Shown: piece after piece, positions 8,165-15,932 of the stretch
How the letters are laid out: each line of letters begins with the position of its first letter
Position numbering within the stretch: position 1 is the stretch's first letter
Source of the DNA: an uncultured Lachnospiraceae bacterium
GTDB taxonomy: Bacteria > Bacillota > Clostridia > Lachnospirales > Lachnospiraceae
Assembly (NCBI GenBank): GCA_910586405.1
Contig: CAJUII010000036.1
Coordinates: 1-26,398 of the forward strand
Length of the DNA: 26,398 nucleotides
Direction: 5' to 3'
Notes under the pieces: generated by a model
The model's database searches: none
Seen by the model: only the letters and a program-made list of their open reading frames with translations
Told to the model about the DNA's origin: nothing
Program-made: the position numbers and the translations under genes

Positions 8165-9076
8165 TTAATCCTTTTTGGTAAACTCTATAATCCAGCCCTT
8201 TCCTTCACTGCCGTCATTGGTCTTGTATGTGCCATACTCCATACGGCAAGTAAAAGAGACTCCCTGCTCCGCCTTCATCTCGTTCACCACACTCTCCATC
8301 GCCTTTTTAACCTTAGACTCGTCATTTCCAATATTGGAATTTCTGTAAACTGTACCGAACTTTTCAATATTGTAGCGTATCGCCCGATTCAATGCCAGTT
8401 TCAAATCCCTGTCATTGCGGAAGGGTCCTGCAAGGCTGTTGCTGAGATAATTGTTTCTATAATTGATGAGATAAGCCTGCATCGTCATATTTGCGACATT
8501 CTTGTCCAACTTCGCTTCATTCTCATACACCTCTTTGAGCAGCTTGCCGCTGTCCTGCAAAATGCAGGAATCCAGCATCGCATACCCCATCAAAAAGGAG
8601 TCGAGATACTTGATATAGGTGTTCTCGTCCATATCCTCCACATCATCTTCATCGAAGTCACTCAGTTCAGGATTCTTGTAAAATGAAAATGTTCCCTTGG
8701 TCAGTTTGGTGATATCTGAGCCCGTCACAACAGAATTGCCAGTCCCTGCATTCTTGGAAACCAATCCGTCACCCGGCACATAGTATGTGCCGTTTAAGGA
8801 CACCTGAAACCAGCCATTTGAGGTGATTCCTGTCACGCTGACCGGCAGATCCTTGGCGATGACTGTCACCACACCCGAATTTATATCCGGCTGTTTGTAC
8901 ACGGTTGTCTTATCGTTGCTGTAGAGTACGGCCTTGCTCTCCTTCACCGTAAACTCCACCGCATATGTCTCTTGTATCTGGCGGTTTGTGCCAGCGGCGT
9001 GCGCTGCGGAAACTGCAAACACCACAGCAGCCAGCGCACCCATTACCTTGATTCCTAATTCCTTCGTTTTTCTCAT
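8165..9076 (-). CDS. Secreted protein with SH3-like domain, function unknown
   Basis: A 303-residue protein with a typical signal peptide (positive RKTK, hydrophobic 9-25, AHA-A cleavage near 27-28) and no lipobox cysteine, so it is exported. Residues about 45-108 resemble a bacterial SH3 domain (VYKQPDINSGVVTVI, GWFQVSLNGTYYVPGDGLV), which in this setting usually binds cell wall. The remaining 190 residues, with an acidic stretch DFDEDDVEDMDE near 140-151, are not recognised. It starts 28 bp after the M13 peptidase gene, so both probably work outside the membrane. The ribosome site (GGGAAAAGGG) is imperfect. Confidence 0.75.
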   Translation of the reverse strand: MRKTKELGIKVMGALAAVVFAVSAAHAAGTNRQIQETYAVEFTVKESKAVLYSNDKTTVYKQPDINSGVVTVIAKDLPVSVTGITSNGWFQVSLNGTYYVPGDGLVSKNAGTGNSVVTGSDITKLTKGTFSFYKNPELSDFDEDDVEDMDENTYIKYLDSFLMGYAMLDSCILQDSGKLLKEVYENEAKLDKNVANMTMQAYLINYRNNYLSNSLAGPFRNDRDLKLALNRAIRYNIEKFGTVYRNSNIGNDESKVKKAMESVVNEMKAEQGVSFTCRMEYGTYKTNDGSEGKGWIIEFTKKD

Positions 9077-9104
9077 ACCCTTTTCCCGTCTTTATCCTCT
9101 TATA

Positions 9105-11267
9105 TTATTTCCAGATTCCAACTCTGTCCTCCGGCGCCACATACATCCCATCTGTTTCCTTGATATCATAAATCTTGTAGAACGCGTCGCAGGAACTCAG
9201 CACCGCGTTGACCCGCACTTTGTTGGGCGAATGGGTGTCTGTGTTCAGCAGATACATCATGAAGCTCGCTGTATCCTCACTTGCCCAGTTGTAGGTCATT
9301 TGTCCAAATGCCTCATCAAGCGCCCTTGCATCATCTCCTATAATGGATGTGATACAGGTCATTGCGCCGAGATCTGCAATGTTTTCCATCAATGTGAGAT
9401 CCCCGTTGACCTTGGTTCCCATCATCTCGTAATTATTGTAATACTCGATGATCGACTGCGACATTTCCTTGTACGCTGCCATCTCCTCGTCCGTCCACCA
9501 GACATTGTAATTGCCGTACTCATCGTAGAGTGCACCGCTAGAGTCAAACGCATGACTGACCTCATGTGCAATGACAAATCCGATTCCGCCCAGGTTGGCG
9601 CCATCACTGTTGTCACTGTCATAAAACGGCGCTTGTAGAATTGCTGCCGGAAAGATGATCTCATTGTTCAGCGGATCGTACATCGCATTGATGGTCTGCG
9701 GCGTCACATCCCACTCCGACCGGTCTACCTTGGTACCCAGTTTACTCAGGCTGTCATCGATGGCTACCTGCATACTTACCAGCAGATTGGACAGCAGACT
9801 GCCTCCCTCCGAGATCGGTGTCACCTGCATCATATCGCGGGCTGCCGGCCAGCGGTCTGGATATCCGATTTTCACCTGCATCGTCTCAAGTTTGCGGATG
9901 GCTTTCTTTTTGGTCGCATCACTCATCCACTCTTGACGATTGATAATCGCTTCGTATTCTTTGAGAATCTGTCCAATCATCTTCTCCACGGCATCTTTGT
10001 CCTCAGCGGAGAAATGCTCCTTGACATAGATCATGCCAAAGTCCCACGGAAGCATATCCTGTGTCAGATTCTTCCATGTCTTTTCATCTCCCCAGCTTTC
10101 CGTGATGCCATAGAGCGCATTTTTCATATCATCGCTGAGCTTCGCATAGGTCGCATTGGCATACTTTGCGGTATCGTTGAGCATGACAAACGTGGAGTAA
10201 TCCTTTAACGCCTGTAAATTTTCCTCCACGAGCAGTGAATTGATCTTTTTTGCCTGCTCCACGTCCATGACAATATATTTGTCCTGCCCGTCTACCTGAA
10301 GTGTCTTTAACATTTGCGGGATATCCACATTCGTGTACAACTTCTGCAAGTCCTGCTGGGTATAGACGTTGTAGGTGATCGCCGGGTCATACATCTGCTC
10401 GGTTGTCAGCGTGGCAGCACAGATCTCCCGCAGCAGCTCCTCGATCGAGTCCGTACTCTGGGCTGCCTCACTCGCCGTCATGCCAAACTCCATCAGCATG
10501 TCATTGATATAATCCAGATACATATCCACATATTCCTGTGTATTTTCCCCCTCGACGTACTCTTTGCCAATCAGGGTGTCCGCATACATCATATACACCG
10601 CATACTCGCTCGAATCCGCTTTATCCTGCATGATATTGTACCCGCCGACGATGCTGCTGAATCCGAACTCACCGCTCAGATGTGCCAGTGCATCCACGTA
10701 CTCCTCAATCGTTTCAGCATTGCGGATACTGTCCATATGCGGCTTCAATGGACCAAGTCCTGTCTCATTGCGGTTCTCCATGTTGGTCACGCACTCGTAC
10801 ATATCCTTAATCTTCTGTTCGGAGCTGCCCTTCTCATACGTTTTGCCGTCCGATGCCAGCTCGTCAATAATGTCCTCCATCTCGCTGCTCACAACGGCAT
10901 TTAACTCGCCAAACCAATCCCAGTGTGCATCTGTCGGCGCAAGCTCAATCTTTGACAGCAGGGTCTGATTCACAAACTCATAATAGTCATCCTGATATCG
11001 TACCTCTTTGTCCTCATCTTCGTCCTCCGCGCCGCTCTCCTTGATGACAATCTCCTCATCCTCGTTGTCAGCAGTCTCTTGGCGCTCATCCTTATTTGTA
11101 TCTTCTGTATCATCTTTGTCCTTCTTCCCACTGTTGAACAAGTCCTTGATGCTGGTTTGTGTCTTGTTTTCTGCTGTGGTACCCTGCTCCTTCGTGCTTG
11201 TATCACACCCCGTCAGCTGCAGGGTCAAAATCACTGCCATAAACAGTGCCAATGCTCTTTTCTTCAT
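9105..11267 (-). CDS. M13-family (neprilysin-like) zinc metallopeptidase, lipoprotein
   Basis: A 720-residue surface-anchored peptidase. The start is a lipoprotein signal: MKKR, a hydrophobic stretch and the lipobox LTGC with lipidated Cys21. A very acidic linker of about 75 residues rich in Asp, Glu and Lys follows. The zinc site is complete: HEVSH at 568-572 and ENIAD at 628-632, with the family motif NAMYDPLNNEIIFPAAILQAPF upstream and the substrate-binding VRVN and C-terminal tail. M13 enzymes cleave short peptides; in bacteria the substrate is usually unknown. The frame opens at ATG 11288, but AGGAAAGG nine bases before the ATG at 11267 and the signal sequence support the later start. 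It heads the unit that continues with the SH3 protein, HD hydrolase and rRNA methyltransferase. Confidence 0.93.
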   Translation of the reverse strand: MKKRALALFMAVILTLQLTGCDTSTKEQGTTAENKTQTSIKDLFNSGKKDKDDTEDTNKDERQETADNEDEEIVIKESGAEDEDEDKEVRYQDDYYEFVNQTLLSKIELAPTDAHWDWFGELNAVVSSEMEDIIDELASDGKTYEKGSSEQKIKDMYECVTNMENRNETGLGPLKPHMDSIRNAETIEEYVDALAHLSGEFGFSSIVGGYNIMQDKADSSEYAVYMMYADTLIGKEYVEGENTQEYVDMYLDYINDMLMEFGMTASEAAQSTDSIEELLREICAATLTTEQMYDPAITYNVYTQQDLQKLYTNVDIPQMLKTLQVDGQDKYIVMDVEQAKKINSLLVEENLQALKDYSTFVMLNDTAKYANATYAKLSDDMKNALYGITESWGDEKTWKNLTQDMLPWDFGMIYVKEHFSAEDKDAVEKMIGQILKEYEAIINRQEWMSDATKKKAIRKLETMQVKIGYPDRWPAARDMMQVTPISEGGSLLSNLLVSMQVAIDDSLSKLGTKVDRSEWDVTPQTINAMYDPLNNEIIFPAAILQAPFYDSDNSDGANLGGIGFVIAHEVSHAFDSSGALYDEYGNYNVWWTDEEMAAYKEMSQSIIEYYNNYEMMGTKVNGDLTLMENIADLGAMTCITSIIGDDARALDEAFGQMTYNWASEDTASFMMYLLNTDTHSPNKVRVNAVLSSCDAFYKIYDIKETDGMYVAPEDRVGIWK

Positions 11268-11325
11268 GCCTTTTAACCTTTCCTCCATTAATGAGCTTAA
11301 TCTTAATACAGCTTAATATATTTAT

Positions 11326-11355
11326 ATTATAACAAAATAAAATAAAACACAACAA
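11326..11355 (-). promoter_or_regulatory. Candidate promoter of the M13 peptidase unit
   Basis: On the minus strand TTGTTG (11355-11350) and TATAAT (11331-11326) are 18 bp apart, about 60 bp ahead of the peptidase ATG. The surroundings are AT-rich, so the -35 choice is uncertain. Confidence 0.45.
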
Positions 11356-11405
11356 TTCTGTGAAACTTAATATTCCCTTAATATTCATTTTTGCGTATTT
11401 ACATG

Positions 11406-11434
11406 TTTACAAATACCGTAAAAACGCGTACTAT
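11406..11434 (+). promoter_or_regulatory. Candidate promoter of the GDPD gene
   Basis: TTTACA (11406-11411) and TACTAT (11429-11434) are 17 bp apart on the plus strand, with a predicted start near 11441 and a leader of about 20 nt before the ATG at 11462. Confidence 0.5.
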
Positions 11435-11461
11435 TAAATAGGAAGGAAAGAGGTTGTTGTT

Positions 11462-12331
11462 ATGTTAGGATTTTTGTTTATACTTTTGAAAATTTTAGTA
11501 TCACTGATCACCCTGGCTGTTCTGTATCTCATCTCAATTAAGCCGCGCTTACACGGACGGCCTGATTACAAGCCATTTTTCGGTCATATGTATGCCCACC
11601 GCGGACTCCACAATATGAGCCCTGCCATCCAGAAACTCAAAAATATAGAACCTTCTTCTGAAAATTTACCAGAAAATTCATACGCTGCTATCCAGCGCGC
11701 TGCGGACCTCGGTTATGGGATTGAGTTCGATGTTCATCTCACCAAAGATGATATCCCTGTGGTCTTTCACGATGACACACTCAACCGCATCTGCGGCGTC
11801 AAGGGAAACCTGCGCGATTATACATATGAAGAGCTACAGCAGTTTCGTCTGCTCGGCACCCAAGAGCGCATCCCAGCCTTCGCAGATATCCTGAAAATGG
11901 TGGACGGCAGGGTTCCGCTGATCATCGAATATAAGGTTGAAAAAAATGCGGACAAGCTTTGCCGCATCTGCGATGAACTCCTCTCTGACTACAAGGGTCT
12001 GTACTGCATCGAATCGTTTCATCCGCTGGCAGTTCGCTGGTACAAGACACATCGTCCAAACATTGTCAGAGGACAGCTCTCGGAGGACTTTACCAAGCAA
12101 AAGCTCAATATTCCCTACTTTTTGCTGTCGCATCTGATTGGAAACTGCTATGCATCGCCCGATTTTATCGCCTACAACTGCAAGCACCGGAATGAGCTCT
12201 CCAGAACCATCTGCCGCAAGCTCTACAAGAGTCTGAGTGTTGCCTGGACTGTCCGCTCACAGGAGGAGCTTGACAAAGTGTCCAAAAGCTTTGATTTATT
12301 TATCTTTGAAGGTTTTGATCCGACAAAATAA
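11462..12331 (+). CDS. Membrane-anchored glycerophosphodiester phosphodiesterase
   Basis: A 289-residue enzyme that should hydrolyse glycerophosphodiesters to glycerol 3-phosphate and an alcohol. One N-terminal membrane segment (about 3-26) would hold it at the membrane. The catalytic domain shows His46-Arg47 (AHRG), PENS (70-73), the metal ligands Glu88 and Asp90 in GIEFDVHLTKD, the second catalytic His103 in VFHDDTL, and EYK (156-158). The C-terminal VAWTV and FEGFDP strands close the barrel. AAAGAGG lies eight bases upstream of the ATG. It has its own promoter and is divergent from the M13 peptidase unit. Substrate (phospholipid head group or teichoic acid unit) is not evident. Confidence 0.92.
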   Translation: MLGFLFILLKILVSLITLAVLYLISIKPRLHGRPDYKPFFGHMYAHRGLHNMSPAIQKLKNIEPSSENLPENSYAAIQRAADLGYGIEFDVHLTKDDIPVVFHDDTLNRICGVKGNLRDYTYEELQQFRLLGTQERIPAFADILKMVDGRVPLIIEYKVEKNADKLCRICDELLSDYKGLYCIESFHPLAVRWYKTHRPNIVRGQLSEDFTKQKLNIPYFLLSHLIGNCYASPDFIAYNCKHRNELSRTICRKLYKSLSVAWTVRSQEELDKVSKSFDLFIFEGFDPTK

Positions 12332-12392
12332 TCACGCTGTCACAGCACGTTAATTGTACTAAAATTTACTAAAAATTCAGATAATTCTTGGT

Positions 12393-12452
12393 GCTACCTG
12401 ACAAATTTTCGGGCTACGGCTGAAATTTTCTGATTTCTACTTGAATTTTCAA
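12393..12452. repeat. Three direct repeats of AAATTTTC at 20-bp spacing
   Basis: AAATTTTC starts at 12403 and 12423, and GAATTTTC at 12443, exactly 20 bp apart. The two left units share more (GCTAC at 12393 and 12413, 14 of 20 positions identical), and CTAC recurs at 12437. The third copy overlaps the -35 box of the next promoter, so the array is a candidate operator or activator site bound on one face of the helix. Confidence 0.6.
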
Positions 12453-12469
12453 AAAAAAGCATGTATAGT
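12441..12469 (+). promoter_or_regulatory. Promoter of the Phd-like small gene
   Basis: TTGAAT (12441-12446) and TATAGT (12464-12469) are 17 bp apart. Predicted transcription starts near 12476, leaving a leader of about 115 nt in which I see no clear structure. Confidence 0.6.
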
Positions 12470-12589
12470 GATAGTATTCAGTAATGTATCCTGCATTCAC
12501 TGTATCAGCACTAAAAACGCTGCCTCAATATATTTCGGAGATTTATACTGAGAACAGTTTGTTAAGATAGGAATTAGGAGGATTCCCGT

Positions 12590-12787
12590 ATGAAAGATTT
12601 AAAAGAAATGGATTTCGAAACATTAAAAAACAACTTTGAGAACCTATGCAGTGAGATAAACGAAGGCACCGATGCCGTCGCGCTCACGCTAAAGAGCGGC
12701 CGTAAGGTCTACATTCTGCCTGAGCAAAGCTATGACAGTATCTCTCGATTTGTCATACCGAACACGTCGGCAAAGGTTTTACATTAA
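12590..12787 (+). CDS. Small Phd/YefM antitoxin-like protein
   Basis: A 65-residue soluble protein. The pattern FENLCSEINEG-x4-VALTLKSGRKVYILPEQSYDSI resembles the N-terminal core of Phd/YefM antitoxins (a short helix, a beta hairpin 'V-x-L-T-x-x-x-G-x-x-V-x-I-L', then 'Y-x-S-I'). The C-terminal toxin-binding tail is short. The ribosome site TTAGGAGG, eight bases before the ATG, is very strong. No toxin gene follows: a terminator lies directly after the stop. It may be a stand-alone regulator or an orphan antitoxin. The family assignment is by pattern and is tentative; the gene itself is convincing from its promoter, ribosome site and terminator. Confidence 0.75.
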   Translation: MKDLKEMDFETLKNNFENLCSEINEGTDAVALTLKSGRKVYILPEQSYDSISRFVIPNTSAKVLH

Positions 12788-12824
12788 AAAACAGCTCCAT
12801 TGAAAACCAATGGAGCTGTTTTTT
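12786..12824. terminator. Bidirectional rho-independent terminator
   Basis: A 13-bp perfect stem (12790-12802 with 12808-12820, five-base loop) is flanked by A5 on the left and T6 on the right, so it ends both the Phd-like gene and the converging PAP2 gene. It overlaps the stop codon of each. Confidence 0.92.
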
Positions 12825-13497
12825 ATTTGATTCTAAGCTCGGATATGCGCTTCTCGCGAACTGTCGCTCTCTTGTAGCAGATGGAATACATCACTGCCGA
12901 TAACAATAACGCCAGCAGTACATCGAGCATCGAGTGCTGCTTGATGAGCACTGTCGAGAAAATAATACTCACGCCAAGGGCAAGCATGGCTGCCTTGATC
13001 ACCTTATGACCAGCAAAACATTTGCTTCTCCACACTGCAATCATAATCGCCACTGAATTATATACATGAATACTTGGCAAAATATTGGTGGGCGTATCGG
13101 TCGCATATAGATTTCGAATCAGATCTATAAAGATACTTTCGTGATCAAACGCCTTTGGCCGTAAATTATGACCATTTGGGAATACTGCTGACACCACGAT
13201 AAAGATTGTCATGCCCGCCATCAAAAATGCTACCAGCCGCTCACTCTCCTCCTTGTCCCTGATACACAACAGCACTACGGTGAGCGCTACGTAAGGAAAC
13301 CATAACAAGTAAGGTACGATAAACACTTCGCAAAATGGAATATAGGCATCAACTGCGAAGTTGATCTCATGTACTGCAACAGTGCGTCTCTCGAGATAAA
13401 AAAATGCAGTGAGATAAAATACCGCATACACAGCCATGATGACCAATGCCTTGTACTGCACCAGAAGCTCAGATAGTTTCTTTTTCAAAAATTTCAC
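12823..13497 (-). CDS. PAP2-type membrane phosphatase
   Basis: A 224-residue membrane protein with about six hydrophobic segments. The PAP2 motifs are readable: LRP (112-114) as the end of a reduced first motif, PSIH with His144, and S-x6-HSMLD with Ser181, His188 and Asp192. Together they form a phosphate-ester active site. The form is closest to the PAP2 branch with AUR1/inositol-phosphotransferase-like members, so it may dephosphorylate a lipid phosphate or move a head group. The frame opens at an ATG at 13518, but GGGGAGGAG five bases before the GTG at 13497 makes the GTG the better start. It has a near-consensus promoter upstream. The GDPD gene nearby is also a lipid-phosphate enzyme. 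Confidence 0.85.
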   Translation of the reverse strand: MKFLKKKLSELLVQYKALVIMAVYAVFYLTAFFYLERRTVAVHEINFAVDAYIPFCEVFIVPYLLWFPYVALTVVLLCIRDKEESERLVAFLMAGMTIFIVVSAVFPNGHNLRPKAFDHESIFIDLIRNLYATDTPTNILPSIHVYNSVAIMIAVWRSKCFAGHKVIKAAMLALGVSIIFSTVLIKQHSMLDVLLALLLSAVMYSICYKRATVREKRISELRIK

Positions 13498-13583
13498 AAA
13501 TTCTCCTCCCCAGAGCATCTCTTATCATGCTCCAAATACAACATTTTCTGTTCCTTTCTTATTTATATCTTTCTAAGTTCATC

Positions 13584-13612
13584 ATTATAAAATATACCCT
13601 ATGCAAAGTCAA
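13584..13612 (-). promoter_or_regulatory. Promoter of the PAP2 gene
   Basis: On the minus strand TTGACT (13612-13607) and the perfect TATAAT (13589-13584) are 17 bp apart. The leader before the GTG start is about 80 nt. Confidence 0.75.
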
Positions 13613-13886
13613 CTTATAAATGCAAATCTTTAAGCAATCTTCATATAATCTTAAGAAGTCCACACTTACAGTATGGAGACACGATAAATTCCGGTCAAAA
13701 ATAGAAGGATGCAGTTATATTTTCAGATTTTTTTATACGAATTGAATGTAAATAAATCCAAAAAATGTGTTCCGATGTGCAAATTTTATGAAAATATAAT
13801 ATTTCAGAAAATTTAGCCAAAATTAATCACCAATATGAAGCGTGAATTTTCGTAAAAATTTTTATAGATTTTCCATGATTTGATAT

Positions 13887-13915
13887 TTGATTATTTTCCC
13901 CATTTTTAGTACACT
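13887..13915 (+). promoter_or_regulatory. Candidate promoter of the PHP gene
   Basis: TTGATT (13887-13892) and TACACT (13910-13915) are 17 bp apart, with a predicted start near 13922 and about 50 nt of leader. Confidence 0.55.
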
Positions 13916-13971
13916 AAGGAAAGAAGGAAATTAATTTTAATTTTATAAATATATTGGAGGGTTCATCTGTT

Positions 13972-14748
13972 ATGAAATTTGATATGCATTGCCACACGAA
14001 GGAAGGCTCGATGGATGGAAAGATTCCCATAGCGGAATATGTTCAGATTCTCAAATCCAAGGGTTTTCAAGGAATGCTTGTAACAGATCACGATTCATAC
14101 AACGGGTTTCGCAGATACCGCGATCATTTAAAAGGAAAGCTTGACGGCTTTGTCGTTCTAAAGGGAATCGAGTATGATACCATTGATGCAGGGCATATCC
14201 TTGTGATTCTGCCTGAGCATGTAAAATTATTGCTGATGGAGTGCCGCGGTCTGCCTGTGAGAGTTTTGCAGGAGGTAGTGCACAGACACGGCGGGATTCT
14301 CGGACCTGCACATCCCTGCGGAGAGCGCCATTTGAGCATCACGCGCACGCGCGCCTACAAGAAAAACCCTGCTGAACTCATGAAACATTTTGATTTCGTG
14401 GAGGCGTTCAATGCCTGTGAGTCCCCAGAGTCCAACACGGACGCGCGCAGGCTCGCAATGCAGTACGAACTGCCGATGTTCGGCGGCAGCGACTCCCACC
14501 ACCCGGACTGCGTGGGCACTGCCTACACAGAGGTGAAAGACAATATTACCTGCGAATCGGCGCTGATCTCCTATATTAAGGAAGGGCATAGCGTCAATTA
14601 CGGCGGAGAGTATTACCACGGTACAGTGAAAGGAAAACTTGGTGTTTTCAACCACGTCTTAGTAGAAGGTTTTTGGTTTTATAATCATTTTGCGAGCATA
14701 TACCGCCATCACAAGAGAAAGCTTGCGCTGTCACTTTTGAATCAATAG
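13972..14748 (+). CDS. PHP-domain metal-dependent phosphoesterase
   Basis: A 258-residue soluble enzyme of the PHP family. The metal ligands appear in order: His6 and His8 (DMHCHT), Asp39-His40 (TDHDS), Glu67 (KGIEYD), His75, His114 (GPAHP), and Asp174 and His176 (GGSDSHH). Family members include YciV/RNase AM-like 3',5'-nucleotide phosphatases and histidinol phosphatases; this one has no extra domain and its substrate cannot be told. The frame opens at a TTG (13954) that is part of the ribosome site GGAGGG; the ATG at 13972, ten bases further, is the better start. It is a single gene with its own promoter and terminator. Confidence 0.9.
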   Translation: MKFDMHCHTKEGSMDGKIPIAEYVQILKSKGFQGMLVTDHDSYNGFRRYRDHLKGKLDGFVVLKGIEYDTIDAGHILVILPEHVKLLLMECRGLPVRVLQEVVHRHGGILGPAHPCGERHLSITRTRAYKKNPAELMKHFDFVEAFNACESPESNTDARRLAMQYELPMFGGSDSHHPDCVGTAYTEVKDNITCESALISYIKEGHSVNYGGEYYHGTVKGKLGVFNHVLVEGFWFYNHFASIYRHHKRKLALSLLNQ

Positions 14749-14753
14749 TACAT

Positions 14754-14786
14754 AAAAAAGTGTTTCTGTCACAGAAACACTTTTTT
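14754..14786. terminator. Bidirectional rho-independent terminator
   Basis: A perfect 15-bp stem (14754-14768 with 14772-14786, loop TCA) starts with A6 and ends with T6, so it serves both the PHP gene and the converging cheD. Confidence 0.93.
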
Positions 14787-14792
14787 CATATC

Positions 14793-15305
14793 TTATATCA
14801 TCTTCTCCTCCTTGCCCGGCGTGAGAATCCGAAAAGCGCCGCTGCCCGGCTCAAACACGACAGTCCGCGGGAAATCCTCACCCACATCCGATGCAAGCAG
14901 CGGAATTTTGAGTTCGGCAAGCTTCTCCACCACTGCGTTTAGATTTCGCGAGGAGATGTCCCTGCTCTCCGGTATCAGGTCACACTTAATCATATGGGCA
15001 GCGCCCGCAATCTTTGCCACCAGACGCTTCCGGTGTGCCCCCTCAAGCACCAGTGTGTCAATCATCTCATCAAGTCCGCTGTCCGCGTACTTTGCCGCAA
15101 CAAAATCTGTCCTGCTCGTCATCGTGTGATTTGGAAGCATCACATGCAGCAAGCCCCCCACACCAGTGTGCGGGTCTCTAAGCGCCACGCCGACGCACGA
15201 GCCCAGGTCCTTTGTCATCAGTTTCTTTTCTCCCTTGGCAGTCTTGTAATCCCCCATGTTTACGATCACCATATTCTCCAGTTCTGCTACTGTAAATGCC
15301 GCCAC
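14793..15305 (-). CDS. cheD: CheD chemoreceptor glutamine deamidase
   Basis: A 170-residue cytosolic enzyme that deamidates glutamines of methyl-accepting chemotaxis proteins. The catalytic pair is Cys37 (TKDLGSCVGV) and His54 (GGLLHVMLPN); KIAGAAHM, SRNLNAV and PRTVVFEPGSGAFRI match the rest of the fold. Translation starts at GTG (15305), supported by GGAGG seven bases upstream. It has its own promoter and follows the terminator of the fatty-acid operon, so it is not part of that operon. No cheC, cheA or receptor gene is here; cheD is probably an outlier of a chemotaxis regulon located elsewhere. Function is well supported by the catalytic motifs. Confidence 0.94.
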   Translation of the reverse strand: MAAFTVAELENMVIVNMGDYKTAKGEKKLMTKDLGSCVGVALRDPHTGVGGLLHVMLPNHTMTSRTDFVAAKYADSGLDEMIDTLVLEGAHRKRLVAKIAGAAHMIKCDLIPESRDISSRNLNAVVEKLAELKIPLLASDVGEDFPRTVVFEPGSGAFRILTPGKEEKMI

Positions 15306-15358
15306 AATAAATCCTCCATAAAATTTTTATTAAATAATTGTTAAAAAGTTATATCCTC

Positions 15359-15386
15359 ATTATACCAAATTTTCCAAGTCTTTCAA
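15359..15386 (-). promoter_or_regulatory. Promoter of cheD
   Basis: On the minus strand TTGAAA (15386-15381) and TATAAT (15364-15359) are 16 bp apart, about 55 bp ahead of the GTG start. The -35 sits directly behind the T-run of the fabT terminator. Confidence 0.65.
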
Positions 15387-15425
15387 GAAAAAAATACAGA
15401 CAGCCCTGTTATCGGAACTGCCTGT
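15387..15425 (-). terminator. Terminator of the fatty-acid operon
   Basis: On the minus strand ACAGGCAG (15425-15418) pairs with CTGTCTGT (15403-15396), with one wobble pair and a 14-base loop, followed by A and seven T. The stem begins inside the last codons of fabT. Confidence 0.65.
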
Positions 15426-15882
15426 CCTCATATTTCTCAAAAAATTCATTCAAATTCAATAGACACTTGATCATCACTTTCATCTCGTCCTCGTCCAGAC
15501 CCTTCAAAATCGCCTTGATCATATTTCTGTGAAAGCCTCTGTGGTGGTAGAATGCTTTTTTACCCTTTGGGGTGAGCACGACCAAAACGACGCGCTTGTC
15601 TGTCTTGCTGCGCTCACGTATGATATATCCCTTATCCTCAAGGCTGTTCATGTTGGTGGTCAGTGTGCCCATCGTCACATTCAGACGTTTCGCAATATCT
15701 GACATCCGGCGAGGATCCTCGATGCCGATCGCCTCGATGATATGCATATCATTGTTTGTGATGTCCTTGTATTCCTCAGTGATGATCGCCTTCTCCTCCG
15801 CGTCCATTATATTGTTAAAGAGCTTGACCAGCATCTCATTCAACACCCTGCTCGTCGTCTTTTCGATGGTACTCACCTCCAT
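15409..15882 (-). CDS. fabT: FabT-type MarR-family regulator of fatty-acid synthesis
   Basis: A 157-residue winged-helix repressor of the MarR family. The order of motifs (IKEM-like DITNNDMHIIEAIG, then SDIAKRLNVTMGTLTTNMNSLEDKGYIIRERSKTDKRVV, then GFHRNMIKAIL) follows FabT of streptococci and lactococci, which binds DNA when loaded with long-chain acyl-ACP and shuts the fab genes off. It is the last gene of the fab operon, as a feedback regulator would be, and three matching palindromes lie at the operon promoter (24609-24653). An ATG at 15939 overlapping the fabH stop by seven bases is an alternative start adding 19 residues; AGGTGAT before the ATG at 15882 and the family's usual N-terminus favour the shorter form. 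Confidence 0.9.
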   Translation of the reverse strand: MEVSTIEKTTSRVLNEMLVKLFNNIMDAEEKAIITEEYKDITNNDMHIIEAIGIEDPRRMSDIAKRLNVTMGTLTTNMNSLEDKGYIIRERSKTDKRVVLVVLTPKGKKAFYHHRGFHRNMIKAILKGLDEDEMKVMIKCLLNLNEFFEKYEDRQFR

Positions 15883-15932
15883 ATCACCTGCCTGAAAAAA
15901 GCTGCGCAGAGAAACCAGCCGTCTGATATCAC

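Larger units (their letters stand above)
13519..13971. other. AT-rich intergenic region with divergent promoters
   Basis: About 450 bases separate the PAP2 gene from the PHP gene. I see one promoter on each strand (13584-13612 and 13887-13915). The middle, 13620-13880, is very AT-rich with several ATTTTC runs at irregular spacing and a loose quasi-palindrome near 13789-13806. No gene, RNA or exact repeat is supported there. Confidence 0.6.

Noticed and set aside
12332..12380. Possible terminator after the GDPD gene
   Set aside because: Only a four-pair GCTG/CAGC stem without a T-run; not enough for a terminator.
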